Counted from the stretch's first letter, positions 1-11,238 are shown. The stretch is DNA of 64,000 nucleotides from Pestalotiopsis fici W106-1 (GCF_000516985.1 NW_006917091.1:1130977-1194976), one strand, 5' to 3'. Numbers and translations: made by a program. The notes: generated by a model from the sequence alone, not told the origin.

Positions 1-1274
1 GGTTGCTGTGAGATATGGTAATTGTTCGAGTTGCCTGAGTGTGACTGTTTCGGAAATTGCAGGTTGGAGAGAAGAAAGCTCTTTCCTAAGCATTTGAAGA
101 ATATGATCATTTGCGTAGATGTGGAAAAGAATCAGCCTCAATACGTTGGCTGTCGTTTCAAATCCTGCACTTGTCACAGTAGCTACCTCTTCAAAGATAT
201 GGTCAAAGGTCTTCTCGGAAGATGGAAGAGCCGAGTGAACCATCTCGTGTATCATGGAGTTCTGGTACTGGCTGTCTGGGTCAGAGGCTTCTGCAGCGGC
301 CATAGTGTCTTGTGTGTCCCGTTCGGAGTTCTGTCGAAGGTGATTGTCATTTGATTAGCCCCGTAGCGGAGGAAACTAGACACGAATTACATTTGAAAAT
401 TACCGACCTGGACATAACGGAGGAAAGCTTTGGTGCCATCGTCTGCTATTTTCATTGCCCAATCGATAGGCATTGCCCTCATTGTGGGGCCAAACCAGCG
501 TACGTGCTTTGTGGTCCGCCAAAACACTCCAGCACCCTGAGACGCAATAGACAGTGCAACATTAAAATCTTTATGGTCTGTTTCGTTGTAACTTTTGCCA
601 ATCACGTATTCGTTAATATTATCGCGTGTGAAAGCGCTAATAGCTGCTCCCAGATTGAAAGTAGTTCCAATGAGGCTCGTCATGCGAAGGGAAAGCTTTT
701 TAGTATTTCGCCGAAGCATTTCTTGACGGCCGAGAACCTTCGTCTTTGCGAAGAAAGGAGCAATGGCACGGCGATGGGTCTTATGGAGATCATGGTCTGA
801 AGTCCACACATCCGTTAGTGATATAGCTTCCCGGTATTATTGTACATACCTGAACCAAAAACCGTGGAAGATTTGGCACCGAATGCATCGTACGTCCAAG
901 TATACTTGTCCCAGCGCCCGTCCACGCGATACAGCGTGCCGAAGAATGCCGGGTCGTGAACGTGAAGTTCATGCGGACTGATCCGGATAATTGGACCTTT
1001 GAAGAGTAAGGGTTAGATATGCTATTGCTGCATGAACATCTCGAGTGGTTTAGACGAGTGTATTACCATATTCTCTGTGAAGATCTGCAATCTTTCGTGT
1101 ATATTGTCCCTTCAAAACCACGTCGTAGTATGCCTCGTACCAGCGCGAGATTGCAGCGAGTTTCGGACCGGGAAAGACAGCCAATGGATGAAAAAACAAA
1201 CGATAGAATACAAGCGATACGTAGTAAGTGACAATTGCAGCTACTAACGTAGATAAAGCCATACCGCGGTCCAT
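1..1274 (-). CDS. Cytochrome P450, partial (runs off the left edge)
   Basis: Haem-thiolate monooxygenase, probably ER-bound. The start chosen is the ATG at 1274 (MDRGMALST). A hydrophobic anchor (LVAAIVTYYVSLVFY) is followed by the proline-rich hinge FFHPLAVFPGPKLAA. Later exons read HDPAFFGTLYRVDGRWDKY (about 970-840) and the B-C/D helix region HKTHRRAIAPFF (about 800-390). The leftmost exon (below about 330) carries the I helix EVATVTSAGFETTANVL, in which AGFET takes the place of AGxDT. The K helix and haem-Cys exon lie outside the window. At least three introns. The PGPKLAAISRWYEAYYD hinge is typical of the trichodiene-oxygenase-like P450s of ascomycetes. Substrate unknown. It faces the OMT and hydrolase relics to its right, so it may belong to an eroding metabolite cluster (inference). 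Confidence 0.85.
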
Positions 1275-2342
1275 CTTAGCTAGGGATGGTGTAGGGACTG
1301 CTGAGGACAGTTGCGACAAGCGATGCTCGAGTATCAGCAACAAGCGATCAGTCTCGTGAGCAATTACTAAAAAACGAGAAAAGAATATTAGTAAGGAGGC
1401 CTAGAATGCGCTGTTTGACAAGCAAGGAAGCTGGAGAATTGGTCCGAATTGTAGAGCTGGTTGTGGTAGTCAAAGAATACAGGGAGGCTGTTGGTGATAT
1501 GTTATTTTGCCTGCCTTAGCGCCATGTCTGTTAAGTGTGTGTGTACCGGGACTTGGGTATTAAGACTACTTGACGTACTATACTGGGCATAAGGGTTACT
1601 TATACCCATAGCCGAGTAATCCTTGTACTAGGTACATTGCTTGCATACAAACAACCAACAATATCATGCATGTATATGCACCGCAACGCCGTGCAAATTG
1701 TGTAGCGCGCTATATAACCAACTTACGTCTATATCGTACGTGGCTTATAAATGTACTTCACCACAGGGAACCGGGTAAAGATATACCAGGCAGCAGGCTG
1801 CTATCTAATGCCTAATTTAATTGCAGTGATTTCATGCAGTTGGTGAGTTGGTGCTTAACGGACCCCAACGGACCCCACCTTCAGCAACTTCAAATATTTG
1901 CTACTCTACTCAGTGCTGCCAGTTTTAGGGTGGTGTCTTGTAGTCTGTCTCGAAAAATCATGAATTCAGGCTCAAGGGTCAAGGGTCACATAGCTGCTGG
2001 GTACTTGTTGGCTTTGGTGCAGACCTTCAATGAGACACCAGCAGTGAGCGTGCCGAGCCTGCCTCTTCATAGTGCCTATAGGTAGGTACTTGGTGCTAAT
2101 CTACTCAACGCCGGAAGCGGGGTATTGGTTCACCATAGTCTACAGGGGTGCCAGTCCCCGCCAACCGTGAGCACACCCGTACCAAGAATCAGCACGTAAT
2201 GTTGACTCGCCATCCGTTAGGCACGGTAAGTTGATACCTTCCACTGATCAATAGACACCAGCACTCACGTATCCAGCTTGTCAAAATTCAAACCTTCACC
2301 ACAGCCACTCGATCGCGCCGCTTCATCTCGATCCCGCCCGAC
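1275..2342. other. Non-coding interval between the P450 and the DUF924 gene
   Basis: AT-rich sequence holding the two divergent promoters. No open frame with a recognisable domain was found. Confidence 0.6.
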
Positions 2343-2918
2343 ATGAACTCAGACGCCAATCGCATTGTTACCTTCTGGTTCAACCGCAATCCAGTGGAAT
2401 GGATCATTGCCCCCAAGGGTCTTGATGAGGAGCTGAAATCCCAGTTCGGTGAGCTGGTCTTGAAAGCACGCCGCAACGAGTTGGACGATTGGACTGCTCA
2501 GCCGGAAGGGAGTCTCGCCCTGGTTGTGTTGCTAGACCAGTTTTCGAGAAACCTCTTTCGCGGCACACCAGACGCCCTGAGTGGTGATGCCAAGGCCACC
2601 GAAACCTCAACACGAGCTATTGCTCGAGACTTCGACAAAGAGGTTACTGTCATTCAAGCGTCGGCATTCTACATGTCACTGCTCCAACAGGAAAGCCTGA
2701 TTACGGTAATTGCGGCCCGTTATCTCTTCGAAGCCTTGAAAGCGAGGTGCGTTACCGACGAAGAGCACAAGTGGGTTGATATGGGAATTGCGGCTTCGAA
2801 GAGACATGTACAACAACTGGAGAAGTTCGGGCGATATCCCACTAGAAATGCCGTTCTAGGCCGGACCAACACTGAAGCCGAGGAAGAGTTTTTGAAGAAT
2901 TACAATCCAACCCTTTGA
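2343..2918 (+). CDS. DUF924 family protein
   Basis: Single-exon gene for a 191-residue protein. The ATG at 2343 is the first in frame. FWF near the start (residues 11-13), LVVLLDQFSRNLFRGT near residues 60-75 and HKWVDMGIAASKRHVQQLEKFGRYPTRN near the end are the conserved signatures of DUF924, an alpha-helical family found in bacteria and fungi. Length is typical for the family. The terminal FGRYPHRN-type motif is intact here with T in place of H. Biochemical role unknown. It is probably a soluble protein; no signal peptide or membrane segment is visible. It shows no functional tie to its neighbours and looks like a housekeeping gene. Confidence 0.85.
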   Translation: MNSDANRIVTFWFNRNPVEWIIAPKGLDEELKSQFGELVLKARRNELDDWTAQPEGSLALVVLLDQFSRNLFRGTPDALSGDAKATETSTRAIARDFDKEVTVIQASAFYMSLLQQESLITVIAARYLFEALKARCVTDEEHKWVDMGIAASKRHVQQLEKFGRYPTRNAVLGRTNTEAEEEFLKNYNPTL

Positions 2919-3849
2919 GTCAGAGCGTGAGATCTAGCATCATCGCAGTCGTCAGGGTATCTGAGAGCAAGGCAACATAACCCTTAAATGAATGACAACT
3001 ACAATTCTGAATTTCTTGGCGTTTGTGCCCGATTTGAAACTACTATCTAGCTTTTCGTCATAAATGCCAAATATGTCGATATTATATCATTTTGTGTAGC
3101 ATTAATGCTCTGTGTCGCAAAGTGCTCTGACGAAGAGATTTACAGATAATGATGAGATACCGCTGACATACCTATATCGAAACATAATATCAAATCTACA
3201 CCAGGATTCCTGAATGGCAATCTATCTCGCCTCATCAAAGATTGGGCATGTCTAAATATCAGGAACAAAGCACTCTGTAGTAGCTATCTCCTGTGCCATG
3301 CCATTACGTGCAATTGACAAAGAGCAGAATGCTCATTCTGCGTGGTAATCGACACATTTCCACTCAAAGTCAAGGATTCCCAGCGCAGAACCTGTGGGTC
3401 TAATACCACTTCGCAGCACAAATGCCATATCGGCCTGTTCGAGTAAGGCCACCCAGTCCGCCAAGCTTCTCTCGCTGGAGTTAAATATATAGGCCATTTC
3501 CATGCCCTATGGATCGAATTAGTGAGATGGGGAACAAAAACCAAACCAAACCAACCCCCACCTAAGACGGACAGCCGTAAGGCTGTAGTCTTTATGTGGT
3601 TTTTGATCAAATAGCATATAAAATCTTAAAGTATATGGGAACTGTTTTGATTGAGAAAACGATGGATGATGATCCTGTATGCTAAACGCAACGAAAAACA
3701 AAGGCTTATAAGTCCCTTTTGGACCATAGAGCCACTCTAAGCTAAGCCTCCACAGCCACTTTTAGTAGGCATCTCCAGCGCCCCCACATCATTAGTCGAT
3801 TGAAACCATTCATATTTGAGTAATTGTTTTGCTTCATCTGTTACTTACT
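2919..3849. other. Non-coding interval
   Basis: AT-rich downstream region of the DUF924 gene. I see no supportable gene in it. Confidence 0.5.
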
Positions 3850-4190
3850 TGAAATCTTTTTCCCTCCAATGAGACACAATTCCACTTTCTGGCAGTAAAG
3901 CTTCTTGTACAAGAAGCTTCGCACCAGACTTCAGTGCAGTCACCTGTGCCTTGAGTATCCGAACGCAGAACTGGTCTGACCAATTAAGCGGAAGAAAAAG
4001 ACGTCTGCGCAGACCGTTTGCGGGTTAAACAGATTGTAACTCATGAAGGAGATTGTTGTCATATCTCCACCAGTACCTTGCAATTCTGAGTTTTCGATCA
4101 ACTCGGCCATATTTTGCATAACAACGCGAACATTACTATGCTGTCTGGCCATTGTGCGATTGCCAATATCTTTTGGTTGCTTTCGGGAAC
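3850..4190 (-). pseudogene. O-methyltransferase relic (truncated, frameshifted)
   Basis: The minus strand reads ARQHSNVRVVMQNM, then FNPQTVCADVFFFRLI (4152-3980). In another frame it reads NWSDQFCVRILKAQVTALKSG and KLLVQEALLPESG (about 3975-3860). In fungal SAM-dependent O-methyltransferases these are consecutive segments: the strand after the GxGxG loop, the PQPV-ADVYLLR strand, the HDWSD motif and the LIQDxLLPE strand. A frame change near 3985 splits RLI from NWSD, where an ILHD-like stretch is missing. The N-terminal dimerisation domain, SAM loop and C-terminus are absent. It is therefore a dead fragment. A perfect 22-bp palindrome (3898-3919) lies inside it. Confidence 0.65.
3898..3919. 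repeat. Perfect 22-bp palindrome
   Basis: Arm AAGCTTCTTGT is followed directly by its reverse complement with no spacer. It lies inside the OMT relic, where the minus strand still reads as coding (KLLVQEALL). It may be a coincidence of coding sequence rather than a site. Confidence 0.9.
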
Positions 4191-4458
4191 CAAGACGCTA
4201 ATGATTGCAGCACACACTAGGGCCTAGCGGCTAGGTGCAGCTGCCGGTACGGCGATTTAGTGGCCCACTCGATCGCTATGCTCAAATATTGCACCCGGGG
4301 TTAGTGAACGCAACACTGGATTGCTGGATGGGTGTATATATCAAGGTACATGTATGGAGTGTTGGATTTGATGTTGCTAGTCGCTGAGGAACGCCCCTCA
4401 TCTCCTCTCTGATCCTTCACACATTCCATTGCAAATCATAAAATCCGCTCAAACATAC

Positions 4459-4833
4459 ATCATGGCTGGCTTTAAACAGCAGCCGTCGGTCTCCCATCAA
4501 CCTCTTAAGGCCTTGTTTCAATTGACTTACGTCGTGACTATCCTCGCACCTGTGCCGCTCTGGCTGCTCATTGCTTCCATCGTGCGTCTCAGGCCACATC
4601 CTCAGTGGATCGCGAAGCAGGCACTGCTGGCGCGTGTAGCTTATGCCGTGACGGACTTGAAGTCCCGCATCGGCGTAACCGGCAAGCTGCCTCTTGAATC
4701 AGGGCAGGTCATCGAGCTGCATCAAGAGGATGCTGCCTTGCATGACACTTTCCTCGTCGCCGAATTGCTCAGCTTTGGAGAAAGCGCGCGCAAGATTATC
4801 TCGGCCACTGGTAACTTCATCAGCAGACTTTGA
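4459..4833 (+). pseudogene. Alpha/beta-hydrolase (abhydrolase_3 type) with the catalytic centre deleted
   Basis: The frame starting MAGFKQQPSVSHQPL encodes about 124 residues. The first 80 or so (LKALFQLTYVV, PLWLLIASIVRLRPHPQW, RIGVTGKLPLESG) match the membrane-associated N-terminus usual in fungal steryl-acetyl-hydrolase-like proteins of about 340 residues. The last 40 (HQEDAALHDTFLV, LLSFGESARKI) match the extreme C-terminus of the same family, with the PHD-like motif around the catalytic His changed to LHD. The HGGG oxyanion loop and GxSxG nucleophile region between them are missing. The join falls near residue 84 (SGQVIE). The reading frame is kept across the join, so a short protein could be made, but it cannot be a hydrolase. 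Confidence 0.6.
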
Positions 4834-5376
4834 ACCTTATAGTGTTTGTGTTTTTTTTTTTCGTGCGTCCGTGGAAGAAATGAACAGCCTATACCATTCT
4901 GGACAGAGACTTAGGTAACAAAGGTACACTCTGGTGATGGTCATGGCTGCCATCTATGACAGACGACACGTCAGCGGAAAGATCGATGGCATCGGAAGGA
5001 CCTGATAGGTGATTAAATCAACGGAGTGATTACTTACAATAAGACACACATCGAGCGGCAAGATTACGCGACTGAGTACTAGCAGATTCTGAAGGCCCGA
5101 GCATTCGCCAGGACTAGGGCGCAGCAGACAATGAAGAAGTAGATGAACTTGGCTCCGTCGGCTCCTCGACGAGCTGGATGTTCAGACCCGAATGCGCTGA
5201 ATCGTCGCGCACGCCGCATCCAAAGCATTTTGTTTCCTGTCGCGGGATTTCTTTCTTTTTTTTTTTACTTTGCCTTACATGGTGTTTTTCATGCACCTAG
5301 ACGTCATACAACAAATATGTGGGATACAGTATGTTTTCTCTGGATATTAACCTGCTAAATCAAACCTCTTTAGAAA
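4834..5376. other. Non-coding interval with T-rich tracts
   Basis: Contains poly-T runs near 4850 and 5255. No gene is supported. The right end is the 3' side of the MFS gene. Confidence 0.5.
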
Positions 5377-7014
5377 TTACAGAACGTATCGGAAATCTGT
5401 GTTCTCTTGATCCGTCTTATCGTGCATACCCGTCCGCATGCCGTCAACCTTGGCCTCTGTAGTCTCTACAGCGCCATAGACACGATCTCTCCTCTTGTTT
5501 TCCCACAACATGTAGAAGCGCAGCACTACAGCGCAGAGCAAGGACGCGCAGAAAAAGACGAGAATACTGGCGATGGCCAAGACGTATCGCGGAGCATCTT
5601 GACTGCGGAAGAAAAAGGGACCGGCGATATTGCCGGTCGCAAACAAGATCAGCATCATCGTGTTGGTAAAGGCTCGCTTGGTGTGTCCGGCAATGTTTTG
5701 ACCAATAATGGTCAGTACGAATGGCCACTTTCATCTTTGTCAGTATCTCTCTGTGTTGTTCGCTAAAGTCTTCTACTTACTGTTACCGCATACGAGTTGA
5801 TCAACCAGTAGGCAACAACTCGGCCGTACTTGTTTGCATCGGTGTTCATGGTACCATACACAGCGGCAATACCGGCGATGGCGGGCAAGAGGGGAATGAT
5901 CATGCCCCAAGTGCGTAGGTTGCCGTGCTTGATGGAGAAGGTTCCCCATACAATCATACTACCGGCACTCACCACACTCGAGGGCAGGCCAATGAGCAGC
6001 GTTCTAAAGGAATCAAAGCCGAAGCCAGAGACGACAAGAGATCCAAAGCTGGTGAGTCCTCCGTTTGGTAGCTGAGTAAAGAGGACAAAGGCTAAAATTA
6101 GCCAGACCTTGGGGTCAATGACGGCGTGCCATATCTGGTAGCTCTTCCACTGGTAGCCCTTGATTCCCATCATGTTGCCAGCGACGCGTTGGACTGCAAT
6201 CACGCGCTCCTCTGGGGAAAGGAATCTGGCCTTATTTGGGGTCTGAGGCATGTAAAAGAGCCAGCCGAATCCGACAATCAGACTCAGGAGACCTAGGACA
6301 AGAAAGATGTACATCCACGGACGTAGGGCGGTGTTGGTGATGTGACCCAACCCATATGATATCAGAGCTGTCACGATACTGAAGCATCCTTGCATAGCGG
6401 CCCATAGCATAGTTCGCCACACCTGCTCCTTTCGGGTGTAGAACATGGAAGTGTACAGCACAAAGCCAGGCGTGACAACTGACTCGGCGACGCCAAGGAG
6501 GAAGCGAATCACCATGAACCCGGCGAAATTCTTAAGGCCAAGATGACTGGAATATAGTTAGCAGGTCGTGATTGCAAGGTGAAGATACAGGAATGTCGAC
6601 TGACCCAAGCATGAGGATTCCCCAGATAATGACGGATATGCTCAGAACCCTGGCCGTCTGAAAGCGCTGCAAAATGTAGTTGGCGGGATATTGTGCGGCC
6701 AAGTAGCCGAAGTAAAACATGGAGCTAGCCCATGAATACTCAGTTCCGACCAGACCAAGATCAGCTCTCAGGTCGAAGAGCACTGCCCAACCATTTGCCA
6801 CCTTGTCAACATAGTTGAGGCCGTAGAGCGCGCACATGAGAGGGAGCAAATGACGGTCAATCTTGCGACGAACAGCGTCGGCTGCTTCCTGTGAGACCGC
6901 ATCGGGCGCTGTCTCCTCAAATAGCTCATAACCCTCGTCAGCAACTTCTCCCTTTACTGCATCCTCGGGATGAGTATTCGTGGTCGCAGCCTCGATGTCG
7001 TCGTTGCCAGCCAT
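5377..7014 (-). CDS. MFS transporter, anion:cation symporter (Dal5/allantoate permease) type
   Basis: Three exons (7014-6605, 6546-5781, 5727-5377) give 508 residues. The start is the ATG at 7014 (MAGNDDIEAAT); an acidic cytosolic N-tail precedes the first helix at RKIDRHLLPLMCALYGLNYVDK. The motif Y-W/Y-x-D-K near TM1, the FYFGYLAAQYPANYILQRF segment and RFLLGVAESVVTPGFVLY are signatures of the ACS family (allantoate, nicotinate and similar carboxylates). About 12 membrane segments. It is divergent from the M20 amidohydrolase gene with a 339-bp shared promoter, which suggests joint induction. Likely role: plasma-membrane uptake of an organic anion or acylated amino compound. Substrate not readable from sequence. 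Confidence 0.85.
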
Positions 7015-7353
7015 GGTACCTGAGGAGACGAGCCTGTGTTGCCTTCTGGTGATTATTTCATCAGTCGTGCCGACATCTTGGCTTATATTGTTCTCATCAT
7101 AACTTGCTTGCCAAACTACGTTGCTTGATTTGCTGAAACTGCATTTCCTTATCGGCAATGACCCGCTATCCCGTTGCAACGTCGGCGGAGTGAAGCCGAT
7201 GATCGCCGGACATGTTGTCCCCAGTCAAGTCTAGCCTTTGCTGCTATTGGCCGGTACTCGGCCGACACTAGTATAGATATCAGCCAATGCACACTTGTGC
7301 GCAACCGAGAATCCGGATATCCGGGATAGTGTTTTTCCCTTGATGGGAATACT
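7015..7353. promoter_or_regulatory. Shared divergent promoter, MFS transporter / M20 amidohydrolase
   Basis: 339 bp between two divergent starts. Contains the palindrome TCGGCCGA at 7258-7265 and further CGG/CCG triplets (7183-7210) of the kind bound by Zn2Cys6 regulators. The same eight-mer occurs at 8929-8936 before the M28 gene. Confidence 0.45.
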
Positions 7354-8649
7354 ATGGACCAGCAACACCATTATCAGCAAAACCAAGAGATTTCACAGGT
7401 CCAAGGAAAAACCGGGTGCCGGTTGCGCCAGAGTTCCGAGATGCAGTTTCCAGACATCGACAAGGAGAAATGTCTTTCGTTCCTATCGAAATTGGTGCAA
7501 ATCAAGAGCTATTCCCAAACAGACGGCGAATTGACAGTGACTAGCCACATTGCCGCGTGCATGAGAGAGATTGGTCTCGACACGGAAATTGTGCCATTCG
7601 ATGAAGAAAAACGACAGAATGCAGTGGGTACCTGGAGAGGAAGAGGAAAGGGCGACAATGCAGCAAAGTCGCTCCTATTCAATGGCCACCTGGATACCAA
7701 CCCCGTGAGCGGAGGATGGACCATCGATCCATGGGAAGGCAAAGTGGACGACGACTTTATTTACGGAATTGGTGTCAGCAACATGAAGGCAGGGTGCGCT
7801 GCCTACTTTTGCGCCGTGGAGACATTAAAGGCCAGCGGCTGGATGCCTAGGGCGGATGTCTATCTGACCTTTGTGGTGGGCGAGCTACAAGGAGGCGTCG
7901 GTACCATGGCCCTGATTGAAAAGGGCAAAATCCATGCTGACTATTTTATCAACTGCGAGCCTTCCGACATCAAGGCCGTTACCATGCACGCCGAGGCCTT
8001 GATCTTTGAGATTGTTTTGAGAGGAGTCACGCGACACATGTCTGCGCGTGAAGAGGCGGCTGATGCCATCATGGCAGCTTGCAAGCTCATCCCAAAGCTC
8101 AACGGCATGGTCTTTAGCGGTGCAAAGAGCAAGGAGCACCTCAAGTGTAACCGTTGCCAGATCGGCGTCGTGCATGGTGCCCTAGGCGACGAGCTGGCGG
8201 AGTGGCGGCCGCCTCAGGTAGCCGATGTGTGCAAACTTGCCGGCAGTGCTAGATATGCGCCGGGCCAGACACAAGAAGGCGTCATGCAGGACTTGGCTGC
8301 AGTCATCGAACAGGTCATCCTCGACTTCCCTGGCATGACCTTTGAGCTCAAACAGAGATTTGAACCCACCATGCCAGCGTTTGAGGTATCGCCCGAATCG
8401 CATATAGTCAAGTCGCTAAACGAGGCCTATTACGATGTTCGGGGAACACAACAGCCCACTGGGGTCCTTGCGCCAACATGTTTCTACGGCTCCGACGCGG
8501 GCCATCTTTACAAGAGCTTGGGCATGGAAGGTGTCGTGTGCGGCCCAGGCGGCAAGTACAATACCCGACCGGATGAAAAGGTGGATATACCAGATTATCT
8601 CGATTGCATTAGGATGTTCATGAGAGTTATTGTGGAAATCTGTGGATAG
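7354..8649 (+). CDS. M20 family metallo-amidohydrolase (ArgE/DapE-like)
   Basis: Intron-free gene of 431 residues from the ATG at 7354. The ATG at 7441 (MQFPDIDKEK) is an equally good start and gives the usual family N-terminus. Metal-site landmarks: LFNGHLDTNP (His and the first Asp), GIGVSNMKAGC (position of the bridging Asp, here Asn), FVVGELQGGVGT (catalytic Glu region), NCEPSD, and the late GSDAGHLY. The segment GDELAEWRPPQVADVCKL is characteristic of this fungal/bacterial subgroup. The family cleaves N-acyl or peptide bonds of small substrates such as N-acetyl amino acids. The Asp to Asn change in the DMKGG-type motif could mean altered metal binding or be normal for this subgroup. Cytosolic; no signal peptide. 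Divergent from the MFS gene, so probably it processes what that carrier imports. Confidence 0.85.
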   Translation: MDQQHHYQQNQEISQVQGKTGCRLRQSSEMQFPDIDKEKCLSFLSKLVQIKSYSQTDGELTVTSHIAACMREIGLDTEIVPFDEEKRQNAVGTWRGRGKGDNAAKSLLFNGHLDTNPVSGGWTIDPWEGKVDDDFIYGIGVSNMKAGCAAYFCAVETLKASGWMPRADVYLTFVVGELQGGVGTMALIEKGKIHADYFINCEPSDIKAVTMHAEALIFEIVLRGVTRHMSAREEAADAIMAACKLIPKLNGMVFSGAKSKEHLKCNRCQIGVVHGALGDELAEWRPPQVADVCKLAGSARYAPGQTQEGVMQDLAAVIEQVILDFPGMTFELKQRFEPTMPAFEVSPESHIVKSLNEAYYDVRGTQQPTGVLAPTCFYGSDAGHLYKSLGMEGVVCGPGGKYNTRPDEKVDIPDYLDCIRMFMRVIVEICG

Positions 8650-9030
8650 CCACAGACCAGCCAATATGCCGGCACCAACCTGCCAATGATCCACAGGCCC
8701 TGCAGAAATCAATTAAGGTTAAATCAGATTGAACACGCTCGTGTTGAGAGTACTAAGCTAGTAGCTACATCGCTTAGCACTTTATTAGATAATTAATTGT
8801 ACGGAGTTGCAACGCCGCAGTGCTCATGCTAGATGGCGACGGCTCTCGGTTCCCGACGATGGTGGAGTTTTTGCTCGGGTCTTGGCCGATTTCGGTCGGT
8901 GTACTCCGCAACCTTATCTCCCCCCGGTTCGGCCGATTGCGAGTCTTTAGTATCGTTACTTTGTTCATGGTGGACGGATGCAGTAACTTACCTCGGCAGC
9001 CTCTAGGATTTTCCAGGTACCATCAACACC
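8650..9030. promoter_or_regulatory. Interval upstream of the M28 gene
   Basis: 381 bp. Contains TCGGCCGA at 8929-8936 and several CGG triplets (8893-8905), resembling the site in the MFS/M20 promoter. Confidence 0.4.
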
Positions 9031-11238
9031 ATGCGTAACTTGGCACAAAGTGAGGTCGAGCAGCATATGCTACACTGCCCAAAGGTGGACAACTTGAAGC
9101 ATTTTTCAAAGACGTATAGTTCCAAGCCTCATCTCGCAGGGGACTTACAACATGCCGAATCGATCCGAGACCTATGGCAATCATATGGTGTCCAAACTGA
9201 TCTAGTTCGCTACGATGTTTTGCAAAATTTTCCCGTCAAATCTTCCTTGAGCCTGCTCTCTAGCGACGGGAGCACGGTAGCGTTTAGAGCGAGTTTGACA
9301 GAAGTCGAGATCGCTGAGGACCCGACTTCGTCTCCGAGCAATGGTTTCCCTGCTTTCCATGGATTCAGTGCCAACGGGGAAGTGACTGCTGCTGAGTTAG
9401 TATATGCGAATTTTGGAACTCATGAAGATTTCAAGCTTCTGAATAGTAAAGGTGTATCAGTGCAGGGAAAGGTCGTCATCTGCAAGTACAGCATGGTGTT
9501 TAGAGGATTGAAAGTACGGGCAGCTCAGAAATTCGGAGCCGCAGCGGTGCTGATTTATAATGACCCCCAAGAGGATGGTGAGCTCACCATTGAGAACGGT
9601 TACCAGCCATATCCTCACGGGCCGGCACGCCACCCAACAAGCATTCAGCGAGGCAGCGTGGATTTCTTCTCCGTTGCTGTTGGGGATCCTACTACACCTG
9701 GCTATCCCAGTCTACCTGGGCCGGATACTGAGCGCCAAGACCCGAGTGATGCAATTCCAAGCATACCATCGTTACCCATTTCCTACACAGATGCGCTGCC
9801 ATTCCTCAAAGCACTTGACGGCCACGGCCTATCGTCAAAGGATATGGGAGGACAAGATTGGAAGGGAGCTTTACCTGGTGTGGAGTATTGGACTGGCCCG
9901 TCAAAGGCCAAAGTTTCGCTAGTCAACCAAGGCGAATATCGGATTTCACCTATATATAACGTGATTGGCACAATCCCTGGCCGGGCACAGGAAATTGTCA
10001 TTCTAGGGAATCACCACGATTCATGGTGTTGTGGTGCTGTCGACCCGGTAAGCGGGGGTGCTGCGATGAATGAGGTGGTACGTGGACTGGGGAGCCTCGT
10101 TCAGGCCGGTTGGCAGCCTTACCGGAAGCTGTAGGTCATGAACGCCGCAGATGGATTGAGCTATGCTGACATGTACAGCATCCTTGCATCCTGGGACAAT
10201 GAAGAATATGGACTGGTGGGTTCGACCGAGTTCGGGGAAGAGTATGAGAAGGAGCTCAGTGAAAACTGCGTAGCCTGTAAGTTGAAATACGTCTGTCTTC
10301 TTGATGTTGCCACTGACACGTCCTAGACATCAATGTCGATGAGTCCACGAATGGCGGGCAGATACTTGGGGCGACTGGAAGCCCATTACTAGCCGATGCA
10401 CTTTCTCATGCGATGAGCATCATTCCATCCCCGATCAACGCCAACAGCACAGTCTTTGATGACTGGAAGGACTGGACGGACACAAACAATGGCGCTTCTT
10501 TGCTGGCGCCCATGGGCACTGGAAGTGATTACACGGTATTCTTTCATCATATGGGCATTCCTTCGCTTGACCTCGTTTTCAACAAGCGCGGAACTGCGGT
10601 GTACCCTTATCATTCGAATTATGACAGTCATTTCTGGATTGAAAAATTTGGCGACCCAGGATTCATGAAACACTTGGCGATGGCGAGACTGTGGGGCATC
10701 TTGGCTGTGAGATTGGCGGGCATCCCTCTTCTCGGCTTCGCAGCCCAAGACTACGCGTCAACAGTGGAGAAACATGTCTTGAATCTCCAGTCAAGGGAAA
10801 TAGCAAGACTAGATCTTGAACCTCTCAAGAGTTCAGTTGCAAAATTCGCAGAAGCAACGACGTCCTTAGATGAGCTAGCTCGTGGTTGCGATCTGTCAAC
10901 ATTGCGAGGGCAGAAAGTCAGCCGCAGCCAATTTGGCGTCGCAGAGATCAATAAACGCTACCGAGAAATTGAAAAGAGTTTTATTCTGAAATCCTCAAAG
11001 GGGCTACCCGGAAGGCCATGGTACAAGCATTCGGTAAGATCAAATATTCAGCATCGGTTTTCTCATGTTAACCATTTTCCAGGTCTTTGCCCCAGGCTTA
11101 TGGGCTGGGTATGATGGTGTTGTCTTTCCCGGAATCTTGGAGAGCGTTGAGGAAGAAGACATTGACAAAGCCAATAAGTGGGTAAGACGCATTGCTGGCC
11201 ATATTCAGGACGCGTCCAGTGCCGCTGTTGGGGTTTGA
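9031..11238 (+). CDS. M28B metallopeptidase (glutamate carboxypeptidase II-like)
   Basis: Four exons (9031-10130, 10179-10276, 10327-11033, 11083-11238) give 686 residues. The apparent stop at 10132 lies in a 48-nt intron: joining at 10130/10179 yields the continuous catalytic motif RKLILASWDNEEYGLVGSTE. The protease-associated domain is seen around VQGKVVICKY and RAAQKFGAAAVLIYND. Zinc ligands and catalytic residues: NHHDSWCCGAVDPVSG (His, Asp), WDNEEYG (general-base Glu and ligand Glu) and YHSNYDSHFW (final His). The C-terminal helical dimerisation domain ends FPGILESVEEED. The usual N-terminal membrane anchor is not visible, so the protein may be cytosolic or start further upstream. The family removes C-terminal acidic residues from peptides or folyl-polyglutamate. 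It fits a nitrogen-scavenging block with the neighbouring carriers. Confidence 0.88.

Noticed and set aside
10132..10134. In-frame TAG splitting the M28 peptidase gene
   Set aside because: It lies in a 48-nt intron (10131-10178) with GTAGGT, CTGAC branch and CAG end. Splicing restores the catalytic motif.
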